A stretch of 64,000 bases of DNA. Origin: Rugalucina vietnamica. Lineage: Eukaryota; Mollusca; Bivalvia; Lucinida; Lucinidae. Within the stretch, counting starts at the first letter, position 1. Every line of letters begins with the position of its first letter. The DNA lies in assembly GCA_964017185.1 (NCBI GenBank), contig OZ024883.1:40850395-40914394 (forward strand). Reading direction: 5' to 3'. The notes under the pieces were generated by a model, which saw nothing but the letters and a program-made list of their open reading frames with translations, was not told the DNA's origin and did not search any database. This document shows positions 10,717-21,606 of the stretch, one piece after another. Position numbers and translations under genes: made by a program.

Positions 10717-12309
10717 ACCAGAGGACCATTGGTCCTGAGAACGCTCACCTGAAGCAATGACCTTGACCTTGAATACTTACATACCTTTATTGACTTCATT
10801 TGTTGTCTGCGTCTGCAAAGTTTCACGTCCGAGAAAAACAAGTCTATATTTTCGATATTTCAAGGTCAAGAAATGACACTGAGCTTAATTAATAACATAC
10901 CTTCATTGTCTCCTTCAGTTGTCTGCATTCAACTTTCAAGTCTCAGATCAGGCTGCAATAGTTTCCAAAATATCCAGTGTTTTCGCCTTTTCCCATGTAA
11001 AAGCCTATGTTTCCAAAATTGACCTTTCTGTAAATTAGGTCAAGGTCATTCCAGGGTCATCATTTTAGCAAACAATGATAGGCTGGAGTCCCCGATGCTA
11101 CATATCAAGTTTGTGGAAATCCACCCATCGGTTCTGGAGAAGAAGATTTTTTTAAGGGTTTTCACCATATATGGGCGTGGCGGCCATCTTGGTCATGTGA
11201 CCCAAATTTCGCGAACAAATTTTCGTTCTCCCTACCCGTGGAGGTTCCACATAAAATTTCACTTTGATTGGCCGAGCGGTTGCAGAGTAGAAGATCTTTG
11301 AAAAGTGTGTATGAACGACATATCGGCCAAGGTCAAGAGATGACCTTGACCTATATTAATCACATACCTTCATCTACTCCATTAGTTGTCTGCATCTGCC
11401 ACTTTTCAGGACTCTCAGGCTGCAATAGTTTACAAGAAATCCATAGTTTTCACTTTTTCCAATGTAAAAGCCTATGTTTCCAAAATTGACCTTGCCGTAA
11501 AATAGGTCAAGGTCATCCCAGGGTCATCATTTTAGCAAACTATGATGGGCTGGAGTTGCCAATGCTACATACCAAGTTTCGTGGAAATCGGCCTGCCGGT
11601 TCTGGAGGAGAAGATTTTTGAAGGGTTTTTACCATATATGGGCTTGGCGGCCATCTTGGTCATGTGACCCAAATTTCGCGAACCAACTTTCGTTCCCCCT
11701 ACCCATGGAGGTTCCACATAAAATTTCAACTTTGATCGGTCAAGCGGTTGCAGAGAAGAAGATATGTATTTGAAAAGTGTGTATGAACGACAGATCGGCC
11801 AAGGTCAAGAGATGACCTTGACCTATATTAATCATATACCTTCATCTACACCATTAGTTGTCTGCATCTACCACTTTTCAGGACTCAGGCTGTAATAGTT
11901 TACAAGAAATCCATAGTTTTCACTTTTTCCAATGTAAAAGCCTATTTTTCCAAAATTGACCTTGCCATAAAATAGGTCAAGGTCAACCCAGGGTCATCAT
12001 TTTAGCAAACTATGATGGGCTGGAGTCCCCAATGCTACATACCAAGTTTGGTGGAAATCGGCCTGCCGGTTCTGGAGAAGATGATTTTTGAAGGGTTTTT
12101 ACCATATATGGGCGTGGCGGCCATCTTGGTCATGTGAACAAAATTTCAATGCCATTACGCAAGGAGGCTCCACATAAAATTTCAACTTGATTGGCCAAGC
12201 GGTTTCAGTGAAGAAGATCTTTGAAATTGTGGACGACAGACGATGGACGGACGCCGGATCATGGGTATACTATAAGCTCACCTGTGAGCCTTTGGCTCAG
12301 GTGAGCTAA
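10717..12309 (-). mobile_element. Family A repeat, copy in reverse orientation
   Basis: Left edge ACCAGAGGACCATTGGTCC is the family's right-end hairpin; right edge CTCAGGTGAGCTAA is its left end. Three tandem units remain, each with GCCATCTTGGTCATGTGACC and AGGTCAAGGTCA. Next to the right end are the expected GGACGGACGCCGGATCATG bases. No coding function. Confidence 0.75.
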
Positions 12310-12857
12310 AAATACATACTTTTTCCAGGTTTGAAAAGATGGCTGGAAAGTTAATTTTGCATGACATTGTAATCTCCTCAGTTTAAGAGCAAATAGTATC
12401 AAAATGTAAGAAAAAAACACTCATTGTGCGTTTAAGTTGTTTTTGCAGTAATAACATATACATGTATATTAAAACTAATGTCCGCTACAAGTGCGGTTTT
12501 CTGAAATGCACGAGAAACATCCAAAAAGTTCTGATACCATGGAAACGAGGCCGGTGACTCCCCACTTTTATTTTGATTTTAGTCCAAGGATACAATTATT
12601 TTGAAGCATAGGAAATTTCATGAAAATCATATGCGGGAACTAAATAGTTATGTTTCCCTTTAAGGAATACAAGAGGACATAAATGAAGCAAAATAACCAC
12701 CAAAAAGCAAAAGTTAGGGAAGAATAAATGAGGAACACATTTTTGCTAATTATGTCAAATAATTGAATATCAACTTTTGAAAATCCTTCATTTCGTATGT
12801 GTGTTTTTACTTGGACCTGAGATTATAAAGCATTTTTACTTCTATACTCTTCTGAGC

Positions 12858-12903
<46 letters not shown>

Positions 12904-13103
12904 GAAATTCAAGTTGATGAATTTGGTTGCATTATAAAGTAAATTACAACTCTAAGACCAGAAAACAAATGGGTTTATCACACTCGGATCATTAACTGAT
13001 GAAATGTCTTGGTAGAACCTCACCATTTCTTCAGTTTGCTAATCCTAGCATGTTTACTCAGGGAGTAGTTATTTTATATGTATTCTGATTTGGAACATTT
13101 CAG
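12310..13103. other. AT-rich DNA with a 40-bp T run
   Basis: No gene seen. Positions 12860-12901 are an uninterrupted poly(T) tract, possibly the tail of a minus-strand retroposon, although I can find no matching body. Confidence 0.4.
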
Positions 13104-13570
13104 ATGAACTTTCCTCAGCACCAGATGAAAAAATAACAGATACAATGACTGATATCAAAGAACTACATATTCGGTATATACAAGTATCAGATTTCCGAAA
13201 GAGAATGGCAAATAAATTTCCCAATTTATCCATTGCTATTCTTTCTAGGACATTACTTTTCGATGGTCATGCATCAGAAATCGAAGCTGCCAAAGTAGAA
13301 CTAAACACCTTGATTGATAGTTTATCTGTTCATATTGACAATAATATCGCCCAGCATGAAGTGGAAGTGATCTGATTGAAAAAAGCCAGAGCATACATAG
13401 ATAATTTGCTGAAAGCTTTAAATCTTGTTGCTGCTTGGGAAGTAGTTAAAGGCAGGGTAGTTTGCTGCTCTTCCAAAGACAATGTTAGACTTTGTCAACA
13501 TATCATTGCCAGTTCTGTAAAGAAAAAGATAGTGGCAACACCGCCAGAATCTTCAGATCTGTATACACAG
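13104..13570 (+). pseudogene. PARP14-like exon with in-frame TGA
   Basis: A TTTCAG acceptor opens one frame from 13104 to a CAG|GTACAA donor at 13570, interrupted only by TGA at 13373-13375. Residues read DTMTDIKELHIRYIQ, SEIEAAKVELNTLIDSL, then after the TGA LKKARAYIDNLLKALN and VCCSSKDNVRLCQHIIASSV. Repeated KH-like helices of this type resemble the long N-terminal regions of PARP14-like proteins, which are expanded in molluscs and linked to antiviral responses in other animals. The resemblance is by pattern, not search. The TGA could be CGA or TGG mutated, so I call it a pseudogene fragment; a true gene with a polymorphic stop is possible. Confidence 0.45.
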
Positions 13571-13642
13571 GTACAAACACTACGTCACAAACCACGTGAT
13601 CTATAAAATCAAGGTAAGTCATGTGACCTTCACGTGACCTCT

Positions 13643-13660
13643 TTTCACTTCCGGGTGGCA
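13643..13660 (-). promoter_or_regulatory. ETS-like site, 18 bp shared with 47182-47199
   Basis: On the minus strand reads TGCCACCCGGAAGTGAAA, identical over 18 bp to the site at 47182. It combines an ETS core (CCGGAAGTG) with GGAANNGAAA, the spacing of an ETS-IRF composite element. Function is inference. Confidence 0.3.
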
Positions 13661-13852
13661 GAAAAAGCAACCTCGGGTTAATGAAAGCGTAATGAATTGT
13701 AATGTTTTGATGTATAAAAGTGTAAAATAATGTCAATATATTACTTATTCATAACAAATTAATTTCCAAATATGTTTGTTCATTAAATGACGCTTGTTTG
13801 TTAGTTTAGTATTATAAGTATTTAGCGTTTCTTCCCGCATATATGGCAAGAA

Positions 13853-13925
13853 ACTACTACTATTTTCACATACTGCAATTTTGTAACCCTGGGTTACATG
13901 GGTTACAAGGGTTACATGTTCCAAA
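13853..13925 (-). repeat. miniature inverted relative of the 45-kb array edge
   Basis: On the minus strand: three short units (ATGTAACCCTTGTAACCC, ATGTAACCC) then GGTTACAAAATTGC and GTGAAAATAGTAGTA. The same order (TAACCC-rich units, GGTTGCAAAATCGAG, GTGAAAATAGTAGTA) is at 45380-45528 on the plus strand. This short copy has no 110-bp array. Confidence 0.6.
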
Positions 13926-14031
13926 ATTGCCCAAATTGAAATTCTTATATATTTATTGTATGTATTGTCTTTTTCTACTCCAGTGTTGTTATACCATTAT
14001 CATTTTTAATTACTTTTGTGTTTGCAAAATT

Positions 14032-14309
14032 TGAGCTGTGTCATGACAAAACAAACATTTTGCATATGCAAATTTGAGCTGTGTCATGAGAAAACAAACA
14101 TTTTGCATATGCAAAAACAAAGGCGCAGATCAGCTTGGTAACTGCGAAGCTAATTATCTCCTTTGTTTTTGCTACACGGATAGTACAATTTCTATACTTT
14201 CTAAATCCAAAATTTCCAGCCTATTTAAGCCATTGTTTGTGCTTGTACAGCTCAGTTTGTGTCAGACCTATTGGGAACCACAGAGTTGTTTTTCTCATGA
14301 TGCTGCTCA
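14032..14309 (-). mobile_element. Hairpin MITE, copy 4 (orientation B), with internal duplication
   Basis: Reverse orientation. The first 40 bp (TGAGCTGTGTCATGA ... CATATGCAAA) are present twice in tandem. Ends TGAGCT/GCTCA with TT flanking on both sides. The central hairpin has partly decayed on one arm (GCTAATTATCTCC). Confidence 0.75.
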
Positions 14310-15057
14310 TTTTATTGCTTGGTGTTGTCAAAAAATATATGTACAGGTATAAGCCAATAGACACAGGTATTCAGTATCACTTCATTGTTTATTGACACAG
14401 CACATGTAAAAGGTGTTGATCAGTGGACAGTGGTTCATGCGCAGCGTGCACACTGTTTTTGGATTAGCATGCAATTTTGTTTCAACAGATATTCACTAAG
14501 TTATATAGGTTACAAGGACTGCATGGGCCAAAATATATTTTTATTTTTTATGTTTTTTTTTTTTTTTTTTTATTTCTATTTCTGTTATAAGCTTAAACTG
14601 CAGTTGCATTTATAGAAGTAGAAAAAAAATGTCAACGGTTATCGCTAATAAAAAGGAAGAATCAGAATTCAGACAACAACTTTGGTTTACTTTGTATCTA
14701 GATCAAGTCAATCTTATATAAAGCTTTGTAGGCATTAATACTCCAGGTCGCCACATCAAAGACTTAGCTCACTCACCTTTGTCACAGATATTTGGCAATG
14801 CAACTTCACCATAGAATTGAGTTTTTCTGCAACAAACCTACTTTGTGACAGAAAAATTGTCTGTGGAAACCTGGCCCAAGGCTTAGTCCCAAGCTAAAAC
14901 AAGTTCATTTCTTTTTGAATGCCATTGTTTGTTTTTTGTTGTTGTTTTTTTGTAACTTTTCTCATGCATTTTTTATCATTTTTGTTATTATGTGCATCCA
15001 TAAAATATGAGCCATTTGTTTGCATACAGCAAAGATGGTTTTACCTGCACTTATCTT
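14310..15057. other. no gene; T-rich tracts
   Basis: Contains poly(T) at about 14552-14572 and AT-rich DNA. Frames here are T-rich chance ORFs. Confidence 0.4.
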
Positions 15058-15139
15058 TATCTTTTGCACTTCTACAGCCTGGTTTGAGTCAGATCTGGTT
15101 TGAAACTGAGTGTACATGTTTTCTCATGACACAGCTCAA
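15058..15139 (-). mobile_element. Hairpin MITE fragment
   Basis: Only the outer third is present: CTTCTACAGCCTGGTTTGAG, TCAGATCTGGTTTGAAAC and the end TTTTCTCATGACACAGCTCA. The central hairpin is missing. Confidence 0.6.
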
Positions 15140-15300
15140 ATAATAATTAAAGAAAATATTCACAAATACAGCCAATAGACACTGATATATCATCAATAAA
15201 CAGTCGACAGCTACTGTATTGATGTGACCTGACAAAGATAACTATCTGGGTGCATGCAGTTGTGATGTTTAAGTCTAACACGTGAGGGACAAACAAAACT

Positions 15301-15302
15301 AT

Positions 15303-15369
<67 letters not shown>

Positions 15370-15373
15370 TTTT
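15301..15373. repeat. (ATTT)n microsatellite
   Basis: About eighteen uninterrupted TATT/ATTT repeats. Confidence 0.95.
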
Positions 15374-15422
15374 TGTTTTTGGTCATTTGTTTCAAAATGG
15401 ACTCAATTAAAATGAAGAAGCT

Positions 15423-16949
15423 AACTAGAATTTGTTTTCTATGTGAAAACTGATGTCTCCCCCCTTTCTACGTGCATGTCCAAAATATGCAAGCAAGAGT
15501 TATAGTTCTTGTGCATCACATATCCTATCATTCTGTTTTATAAGTGTACCAAGTTTCATTGAAATATCTCTTACGGTTTTCAAGTTATATAGCAGGCACG
15601 AAACTGTATGGAAAATAATCAAAGGGAAATAACTCCAACGATATGAAAGCAAGAGTAATGATTCTTGAGCATGACACATCGTCTCATCATGCTTTATAAG
15701 TGTACCATGTTTCATTGAAAAATCTCTAATGGTTTTTGAGTTATAAAAGCAGACACAAAATTGTATGAAAAATAATCAAAGGGAAATAACTCTAAAGATA
15801 TGCAAGCAAGAGTTATGGTTCTTTAGCATGACACATCATCTCATCGTGCTTTATAAGTGTATTAAGTTTCATTGAAATATTTCTTATAGTTTTCAAGTTA
15901 TAGAGTGGACATGAAATTGTATGGAAAAATAATCAAAGGGAAATAACTCCTTAGATATGAAAGCAAGAGTTATAATTCTTGTGCATGACACATCGTCTCA
16001 TCGTGCTTTATAAGTGTACCAAGTTTCAATGAAATTTCTCTTACGGTTTTCAAGTTATAGGGTGGACAGGAAATTGTATGGAAAATAATCAAAGGGAAAT
16101 TACTCCAAAGATATGCAAGCAAAGAGTTATGGTTCTTTAGCACGACACATTACCTCATCGTGCTTTGTAAGTGTACCAAGTTTCATTGAAATAACTCTTA
16201 CGGTTTTCGAGTTATAAAGCGGACACGAAATTGTATGGAAAATAATCAAAGGGAAATAACTCATAAAATACTCAAGCCAGAGTTATGGTTCTTGTGCATG
16301 ACACATCGTCTGATCATGCTTAATAAGTGTACCAAGTTTTATTGAAAAATCTTAAACGGTTTTCAAGTTATACAGCCGACACGAAATTGTATCGAAAATA
16401 ATCAAAGGGAAATAACTCCTAAAATACTCAAGCTAGAGTTATGGTTCTTGTGCATGACACATCGTCTTGTCGTGGTTTACAAGAGTACCAAGTTTCATTG
16501 AAAAATCTTTAATGGTTTTCAAGTTATACAGCGGACACGAAATTGTATCGAAAATAATCAAAGGGAAATAACTCCAAAAATACTCAAGCTAGAGTTATGG
16601 TTCTTGTGCATGACACATCGTCTCGTCCTGGTTTACAAGTGTACCAAGTTTCATTGAAAAATCTTTAATCGTTTTCAAGTTATACAGCGGACACGAAATT
16701 GTATCGAAAATAATCAAAGGGAAATAACTCCAAAAATACTCAAGCTAGAGTTATGGTTCTTGCGCACGACACATCGTCTCGTCAAGGTTTACAAGTGTAC
16801 CAAGTTTCATTAAAAAATCTTTAACGGTTTTCAAGTTATAGAGCGGACACGATTTGTGACGGACAGACGGACGGACGGACAGACGGACGGACAGACAGAC
16901 GCACGGGGAAAAACAATATGTCTCCCGACCCTGTCGGGGGGAGACATAA
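15423..16949 (+). mobile_element. Family E repeat (156-bp tandem units)
   Basis: Starts AACTAGAATTTGTTTTCTAT, GAAAACTGATGTCTCCCCCC and ends with a GACGGACGGACGGACAGACG stretch then a hairpin (TGTCTCCCGACCCTGTCGGGG, GGAGACA). Between are eight or nine units of 156-157 bp marked by TCAAAGGGAAATAAC at 15619, 15776, 15933, 16089, 16246, 16402, 16558 and 16714. The start resembles that of family D. No coding function. Confidence 0.75.
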
Positions 16950-17166
16950 TTATGAAGTAACACCAGCTAAGTAACAGCAGGCCAATTTTTGTTTTTCTTC
17001 TTGTTTTTAGACATTAATTTGTACCAATTTCTTACAAATGAAAAACTAATATACTGTAAAAATTCTTTTAAACGCTGGACATTTATTCAAAACAGTACCA
17101 TTACACTAGAAGGGGATGGGCGTTTATAGGAGTCTACACTGTAGGGCAACATTCAAGAACTATATA

Positions 17167-17402
17167 TGAGCCGCCCCATGGGAAAACCAACAATCTGCAT
17201 AGGCGAAAACAAAGGCGCAGATCAGCTTCGCGGTAACTGCGAAGCTGATCAGCGCCTTTGTTTTCGCTACTCGGATAGTACTGTTCCTCTTCTACTTAAA
17301 TCCGAAATTTCACGCTTCTAGCCTGCTTCTGTGCTTGTACAGGCCGGTTTGTGTCGGAACTGGTGGGAAACCACATTGTTTGTTTTCCCACGAGGTGGCT
17401 CA
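17167..17402 (-). mobile_element. Hairpin MITE, copy 5 (orientation B)
   Basis: Complete copy, TGAGCC/GGCTCA, TA on both flanks, hairpin CAAAGGCGCAGATCAGCTTC with CGCGGTAACTGCG at the tip. An AT dinucleotide run (17403-17422) follows immediately. Confidence 0.85.
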
Positions 17403-17514
17403 TATATATATATATATATATATGATAGGAACTGAAATTATTGGTTGATCTCGATCTGCCCAAGACATGACTTTAGTTACCAGTAGGTGTTCACGTATCC
17501 CATGCATTACCATT

Positions 17515-17737
17515 TGAGCCACCTCGTGGGAAAACCAACAATCTGCATATGCGAAAACAAAGGCGCAGATCAGCTTCGCGGTAACCGTGAAGCTGATCAG
17601 CGCCTTTGTTTTCGCTACTCGGATAGTACTATTCCTCTGAAATTTCAAGCTTCTAGCTCTTTTCTGTGCTTGTACAGGTCAGTTTGTGTCGGACCTTTCC
17701 CCAAACCATATTGTTGGTTTTCCCACGAGGCGGCTCA
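17515..17737 (-). mobile_element. Hairpin MITE, copy 6 (orientation B)
   Basis: Complete apart from a short internal deletion (the TCTACTTAAATC segment between CCTCT and GAAATTTC is missing). TGAGCC/GGCTCA termini, TT on both flanks. Only 112 bp from copy 5 and in the same orientation, so the pair could be a tandem duplication or two insertions; different flanks (TA, TT) favour two insertions. Confidence 0.85.
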
Positions 17738-18038
17738 TTTATTTGGACTACAAGAGAAAACTAGATTTATTAGTGTTTTTATGTGATAAAGCTGCAATAT
17801 TAGAAATTTACCGCTTAAAAGATAGAATTTTTCCCAACATTTTTAAAATGGGCATTTATTAGAGGTTCCTGGAATTCCAAAACTCACAGAAAAAAATGGC
17901 CTTTTTTGGCATCCCAATAGGGGTATGGGTGTTTATTAGAGTGTGGGTGTTTAATAGTATTTTCATGGAATGTGTATCAGTTTGTTTCTTTGGGTACCCG
18001 CCCATTGGGGCCTAAAAATAGATGGGCTGTTTGTGCCT

Positions 18039-18160
18039 TATATGCTAATGACAGACCATCTGATTATTGGTTAACTGCTAGATGGTCTGAGCCTGCTCAG
18101 CCTGAGGAAAAGTTGTTTAAGTCAAACCATCCCTACGTATAAGCCTTAGTAGCACAGACA
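18039..18160 (+). repeat. dispersed repeat, also at 36200-36300
   Basis: ACCATCTGATTATTGGTTAA, CTGCTAGATGGTCTGAGCC, AGGAAAAGTTG and ATAAGCCTTA recur in order at 36205-36300 with substitutions. The unit includes an imperfect inverted repeat (GACCATCTGA...AGATGGTC). Class unknown. Confidence 0.55.
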
Positions 18161-18237
18161 GATGGGGTAATTAAGAACAAATTCTTCACATGCCAAACCA
18201 GCAAAGTGTGAAAAAATTGAGTGTAAATTGCACCATA

Positions 18238-18290
18238 CCCCCCCCCCACACACACACACACACACACTCAAAAAAAAAAAAGAAAAAAAA

Positions 18291-18322
<32 letters not shown>

Positions 18323-18331
18323 AGAAAAAAG
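18238..18331. repeat. (CA)n then A-rich simple repeat
   Basis: CCCC then (CA)n followed by A-rich and AAAG runs. Apparent Lys-rich or His-Thr ORFs here are artefacts. Confidence 0.9.
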
Positions 18332-18531
18332 GAGTGAAAATGAAATTGAATGTATGCAAATTACACATTGGCCAAATATGACAAAATTGTACCCAAATAC
18401 ATGTCTGACAAAATTGTACCAATTTTTCACGTATGTGTGAAATTTGCGCTTCAACAAGTCTTTCATTTAGATTTAGTTCCATTACGAAAACTTGTCCATG
18501 CAAAATTGAGAATTTTCATCAGAAAAATTTA

Positions 18532-18715
18532 GATATTTTTCTTATTTTTGCTCAAAACATAAATTGTGGTTACACGTTAGAACCGCCTCGCCGAGGAGGT
18601 TTTAACAAGTACCCACAATCTATGTTTTGGAGCAAAAATAAGAAAAATATGTATACCCCTGCATACCCCAGTCTTGCAATATAAAAGTGGGATTCAAGGG
18701 GGTATACATTACACG
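18532..18715 (+). mobile_element. foldback element, copy 1
   Basis: Arms ATTTTTCTTATTTTTGCTC, AAAACATAAATTGTGG, ACGTTAGAACCGCCTC and their complement (18601-18650) meet at CGCCGAGG, followed by TATACCCCTGCATACCCCAG. A second copy in opposite orientation lies at 60525-60680 and half a copy at 26118-26160. Long stem with little loop. Confidence 0.65.
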
Positions 18716-18799
18716 GACATGTTTTCCTGATGTTTATTTATTTTTCTGTTTTCTGCTTCAAACAATTGGTTTGTTATTAGTAGGGTTTTGAAAAGTTAA

Positions 18800-19400
18800 G
18801 AAGGGCATTATTTGCTTTTGGCTGCCAGTCTGTCTGTGAGTGTGTGCGTCTGTTACACTTTTTTTCAAACTTTTGAATGCTGCATGCTACAGTTTTGAAA
18901 TTTCATATTCCTCATGAGAAAATATTTGACCATATTTTTATGTCAGAGTTATGCCCCTTTTTGAGTTGTGTCCTCTTGAAAATGAAATTTGAAAATCTTG
19001 TGCGCAAGATATATCTCAAAAGGTATCAATGAGCTCGAGTCTTCAAATTTGGTATACTCACTGGGCCCAGAATTTACAATCCTCCCTTTAAGTTGAGGAA
19101 GGACAAACTTCAGCATCCAAAAAGATGCATCTAAAACATACTTAATTCAAACTTTTTGCTTCTATAATGTAAATGAGATTTTATTTAGCATACATGATTT
19201 TAATAGTAAAATATGAGTCAAAATTTGTCACCTTAACTTAAGGGAGGATTGTAATTCTGGGCCATCAAATTTTGACAGAATTACAGAATTTTGAAATTTT
19301 CACACCATTTTTAACTCGTCTCCAAAAAGCCTTTGATCATTCTATTTAACAAATATGCAAGCATACAGTTTGGGGCATTGTGTTTTACAAACGCAGGCAT
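18800..19400 (+). mobile_element. Family D repeat fragment, split by a MITE
   Basis: GAAGGGCATTATTTGCTTTT with GTCTGTCTGTGAGTGTGTG and the body phrases TTGAAATTTCATATTCCTCA and AAAATCTTGTGCGCAAGATA match the copy at 34451-35450. The body is interrupted at 19063-19263 and resumes with CATCAAATTTTGACAGAATT. Confidence 0.6.
19063..19263. mobile_element. 201-bp MITE nested in family D
   Basis: Left TIR GGCCCAGAATTTACAATCC, TCCCTTTAAGTTGAGG; right end is its complement (CCTTAACTTAAGGGAGG, ATTGTAATTCTGGGCC). Interior AT-rich and non-coding. Sits in the middle of a conserved family D phrase, so it inserted later. Confidence 0.7.
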
Positions 19401-19448
19401 TGTGTTTTACAAACACATATTTGTAATTAATTATAAGAAAAATTGAGA

Positions 19449-19783
19449 TTACATATTTACTATAAAGAGTTGAATATTCAAATCAGTAGCCAATAAACAC
19501 CCCATCCCTCATATATCACACCCAATAGACACCAAATCATAGATCACCTGTATAGAACTTTTACTGGGACAGGTCACTTGAAAATATACATAGGGCATAA
19601 AAATGACTGTATTCTGCTGACTGGTCCTGTATTTTATGTGTGATTGACTGTTCTCGCAGTTTTTTATTTCAATTGCATTTTGCGAAAAGTAAAACAAAAA
19701 TTTAACGAGTGTCAACTCTTCCCATCAAGAAAGGGGACAAGGATTTAAAAAAATGTTAAAATTGCAATAATAATAATAATAAT
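19449..19783 (+). repeat. 335-bp block duplicated at 26317-26652
   Basis: From TTACATATTTACTATAAAG through AACTCTTCCCATCAAGAAAG to GTTAAAATTGCAATAATAAT, the sequence is almost identical to 26317-26652. It includes a frame-less, tail-like (AAT)n end. Direct orientation. The 6.5 kb between the two holds the Ngaro-like fragment, LINE fragment and 2.7-kb TIR element. Confidence 0.85.
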
Positions 19784-20287
19784 AGTAGTAGTAATAATGA
19801 TGATGATGATGATGATAACTTTATTTCCTCCAAAATTTGAAGATTATCACACATATATAGACAATAAATGAAAACTTAAATTATTAAGATTTAAGTAGGG
19901 TTTATAGAAACATAGAATTGATGCATAGCAGCAACTACCTGATTTTCTAAGTTAGTAAATACACATTCACCAATATTGCTGGCCTTATCATTTCTAAGAA
20001 CTAGGTGACCTCTAGGTAATGTTATATCAGAATTGTTGTATAACAATAAATGGTGTATTCATTATATGGGTCAGTTGGTCAGTTTGCTTCTACACTTGCT
20101 AGAGAAAGGATGTATAATATTGTGCTGACATTTTTCAACTAAGATTTTGTTTAATTTGGAAATTCAATTTTATTTTGACAGGATCTATTTCTCTATTACC
20201 TATGACTTATTGCTTACATTTTATTCTTACATTGTGTTTATATCATACAAATTTACTGTGACTTTGTTGCTGACAATTTGAATAGAT
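19784..20287. other. retroposon-like tail and AT-rich DNA
   Basis: (AAT/ATG)n then ATAACTTTATTTCC, the look of a minus-strand retroposon 3' end. The rest, 19870-20287, is AT-rich and could be the 5' region of the following Ngaro-like element. I found no matching terminal repeats. Confidence 0.35.
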
Positions 20288-21583
20288 ATGGCATCTAGAA
20301 GGAGAGCTTCAAAAAGAAAAAGCTCTGAAATAGACAGTGAGCTTGACATGACAAATCCAAGGAACTGGACTAAAGAACAATTAATAACTGAAATCAACAA
20401 CATCGGAATTAAGGTTCCCAATAATTTGCGTGTGGCATCCCTTGTTCAAATTTATACAGACAATAAAAAGGATGGAAATCAAGATGACATTCCAGCCATA
20501 TATAGTTCCTAATGATGGAACGAAAGATGTTACAAAAGAAACCCCCACTCTGGATGTTGAAGCAGCAGCGGCCCAAGTAATGAGAACATTAACAAACAGG
20601 GGAACAGTACAGAATACTAACAATGTTCAGAATTTTGATTCTGGGTTTGCAGCCAACACTAGGTATACAGTGCCAATTAACAACCCGGTCTTCATTCCAG
20701 ACAGTGTGTTCTCAGTACAAAATAATGTTGGCAATAGTAGTCAGTTTCAGCAACAGACTTTTGACATGAACAAAGTCTTGACAGCCATGAATCAACCGGG
20801 GGTGGCAGCAGAAAATTACAGGAATGTGGAAGTTGTCTCCCCTCAACTACGAGCCCAGATCATAGCCGGTAAGGACATTAATTTAGCCTTATTATTAATG
20901 CCCAACAATGATTCTACATCGGAGCACAGGCGGGTAGATGTGGATGGCTTGGAATACATAATGAAACCAGGGGATCCAAGACTATCCAAGAATTTGACAC
21001 TGGGGGAATTTATTGTTGCCTTTGGCAAATACAAGAATATAGTATGTGAAGTGTTGCCACATCGCAGAACTGAGCTGGATCATTACGAGAGGGATGTGGT
21101 AGAGATGGCAAATAAATTTGGTGGAACACGCTTTTATGATTATCATAAGGCCTTCTCAGCCAAAGCAGCAGCTTTGTTGCATCAAAGAAATATAAAAGTA
21201 GACTGGTCAATCCGGGATAATGGTCTCTTCTGCTCCATGTTTGCAGGCATGAAAATAAATGTGTGTGGACTTTGTTCCAGTGTGAATCATGCATCTGACT
21301 TTTGTCCTCTACTGGTAAATCCAAACTTGAAGAAATCAAACGCAGGAAATATTGGATATAATAAAACTCAGACAAGTTCTAGTGCCACTTGATATACCAA
21401 AAAGGCCCCTACATTTCAAGGGAGACAATTGTGTATAAACTTCAATGAAAGGTCATGCCAACGCCCAGCCTGCAAGTTTTTGCATTTGTGTTTTGACTGT
21501 TTTAGCCCTCATTCCAAATCAAAATGCCCTTCAAAAACAAATGACAGTGGAGAAGGCAGTGTCAAGGGAAAAATCACAAGATA
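20288..21583 (+). pseudogene. gag-like ORF1 of a DIRS/Ngaro-type element, broken
   Basis: Starts MASRRRASKRKSSEI with a SAP-like helix pair (NWTKEQLITEINNIGI) to about residue 60, then a frame change near 20500 to a 300-residue frame ending at TGA 21390-21392. That frame includes FIVAFGKYKNIVCEV and a CGLCSSVNHASDFCP zinc-knuckle-like segment. After the TGA the same frame goes on for 60 codons with a second Cys cluster (CQRPACKFLHLCFDC), the CCCH-like motif often found in ORF1 of these elements. One frameshift and one nonsense codon make it non-functional as read. The order gag-like then RT supports the assignment; the exact clade is inference. Confidence 0.7.
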
Positions 21584-21606
21584 AGACTGACAAAGTTAAT
21601 CAGTGA

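Noticed and set aside
13373..13375. Selenocysteine codon in the PARP14-like exon
   Set aside because: No SECIS-like element was noticed, and the family is not known for selenocysteine; a nonsense change is simpler.
18186..18503. Phe/Val/Cys-rich and Lys-rich ORFs
   Set aside because: They are readings of (CA)n and poly(A) tracts.
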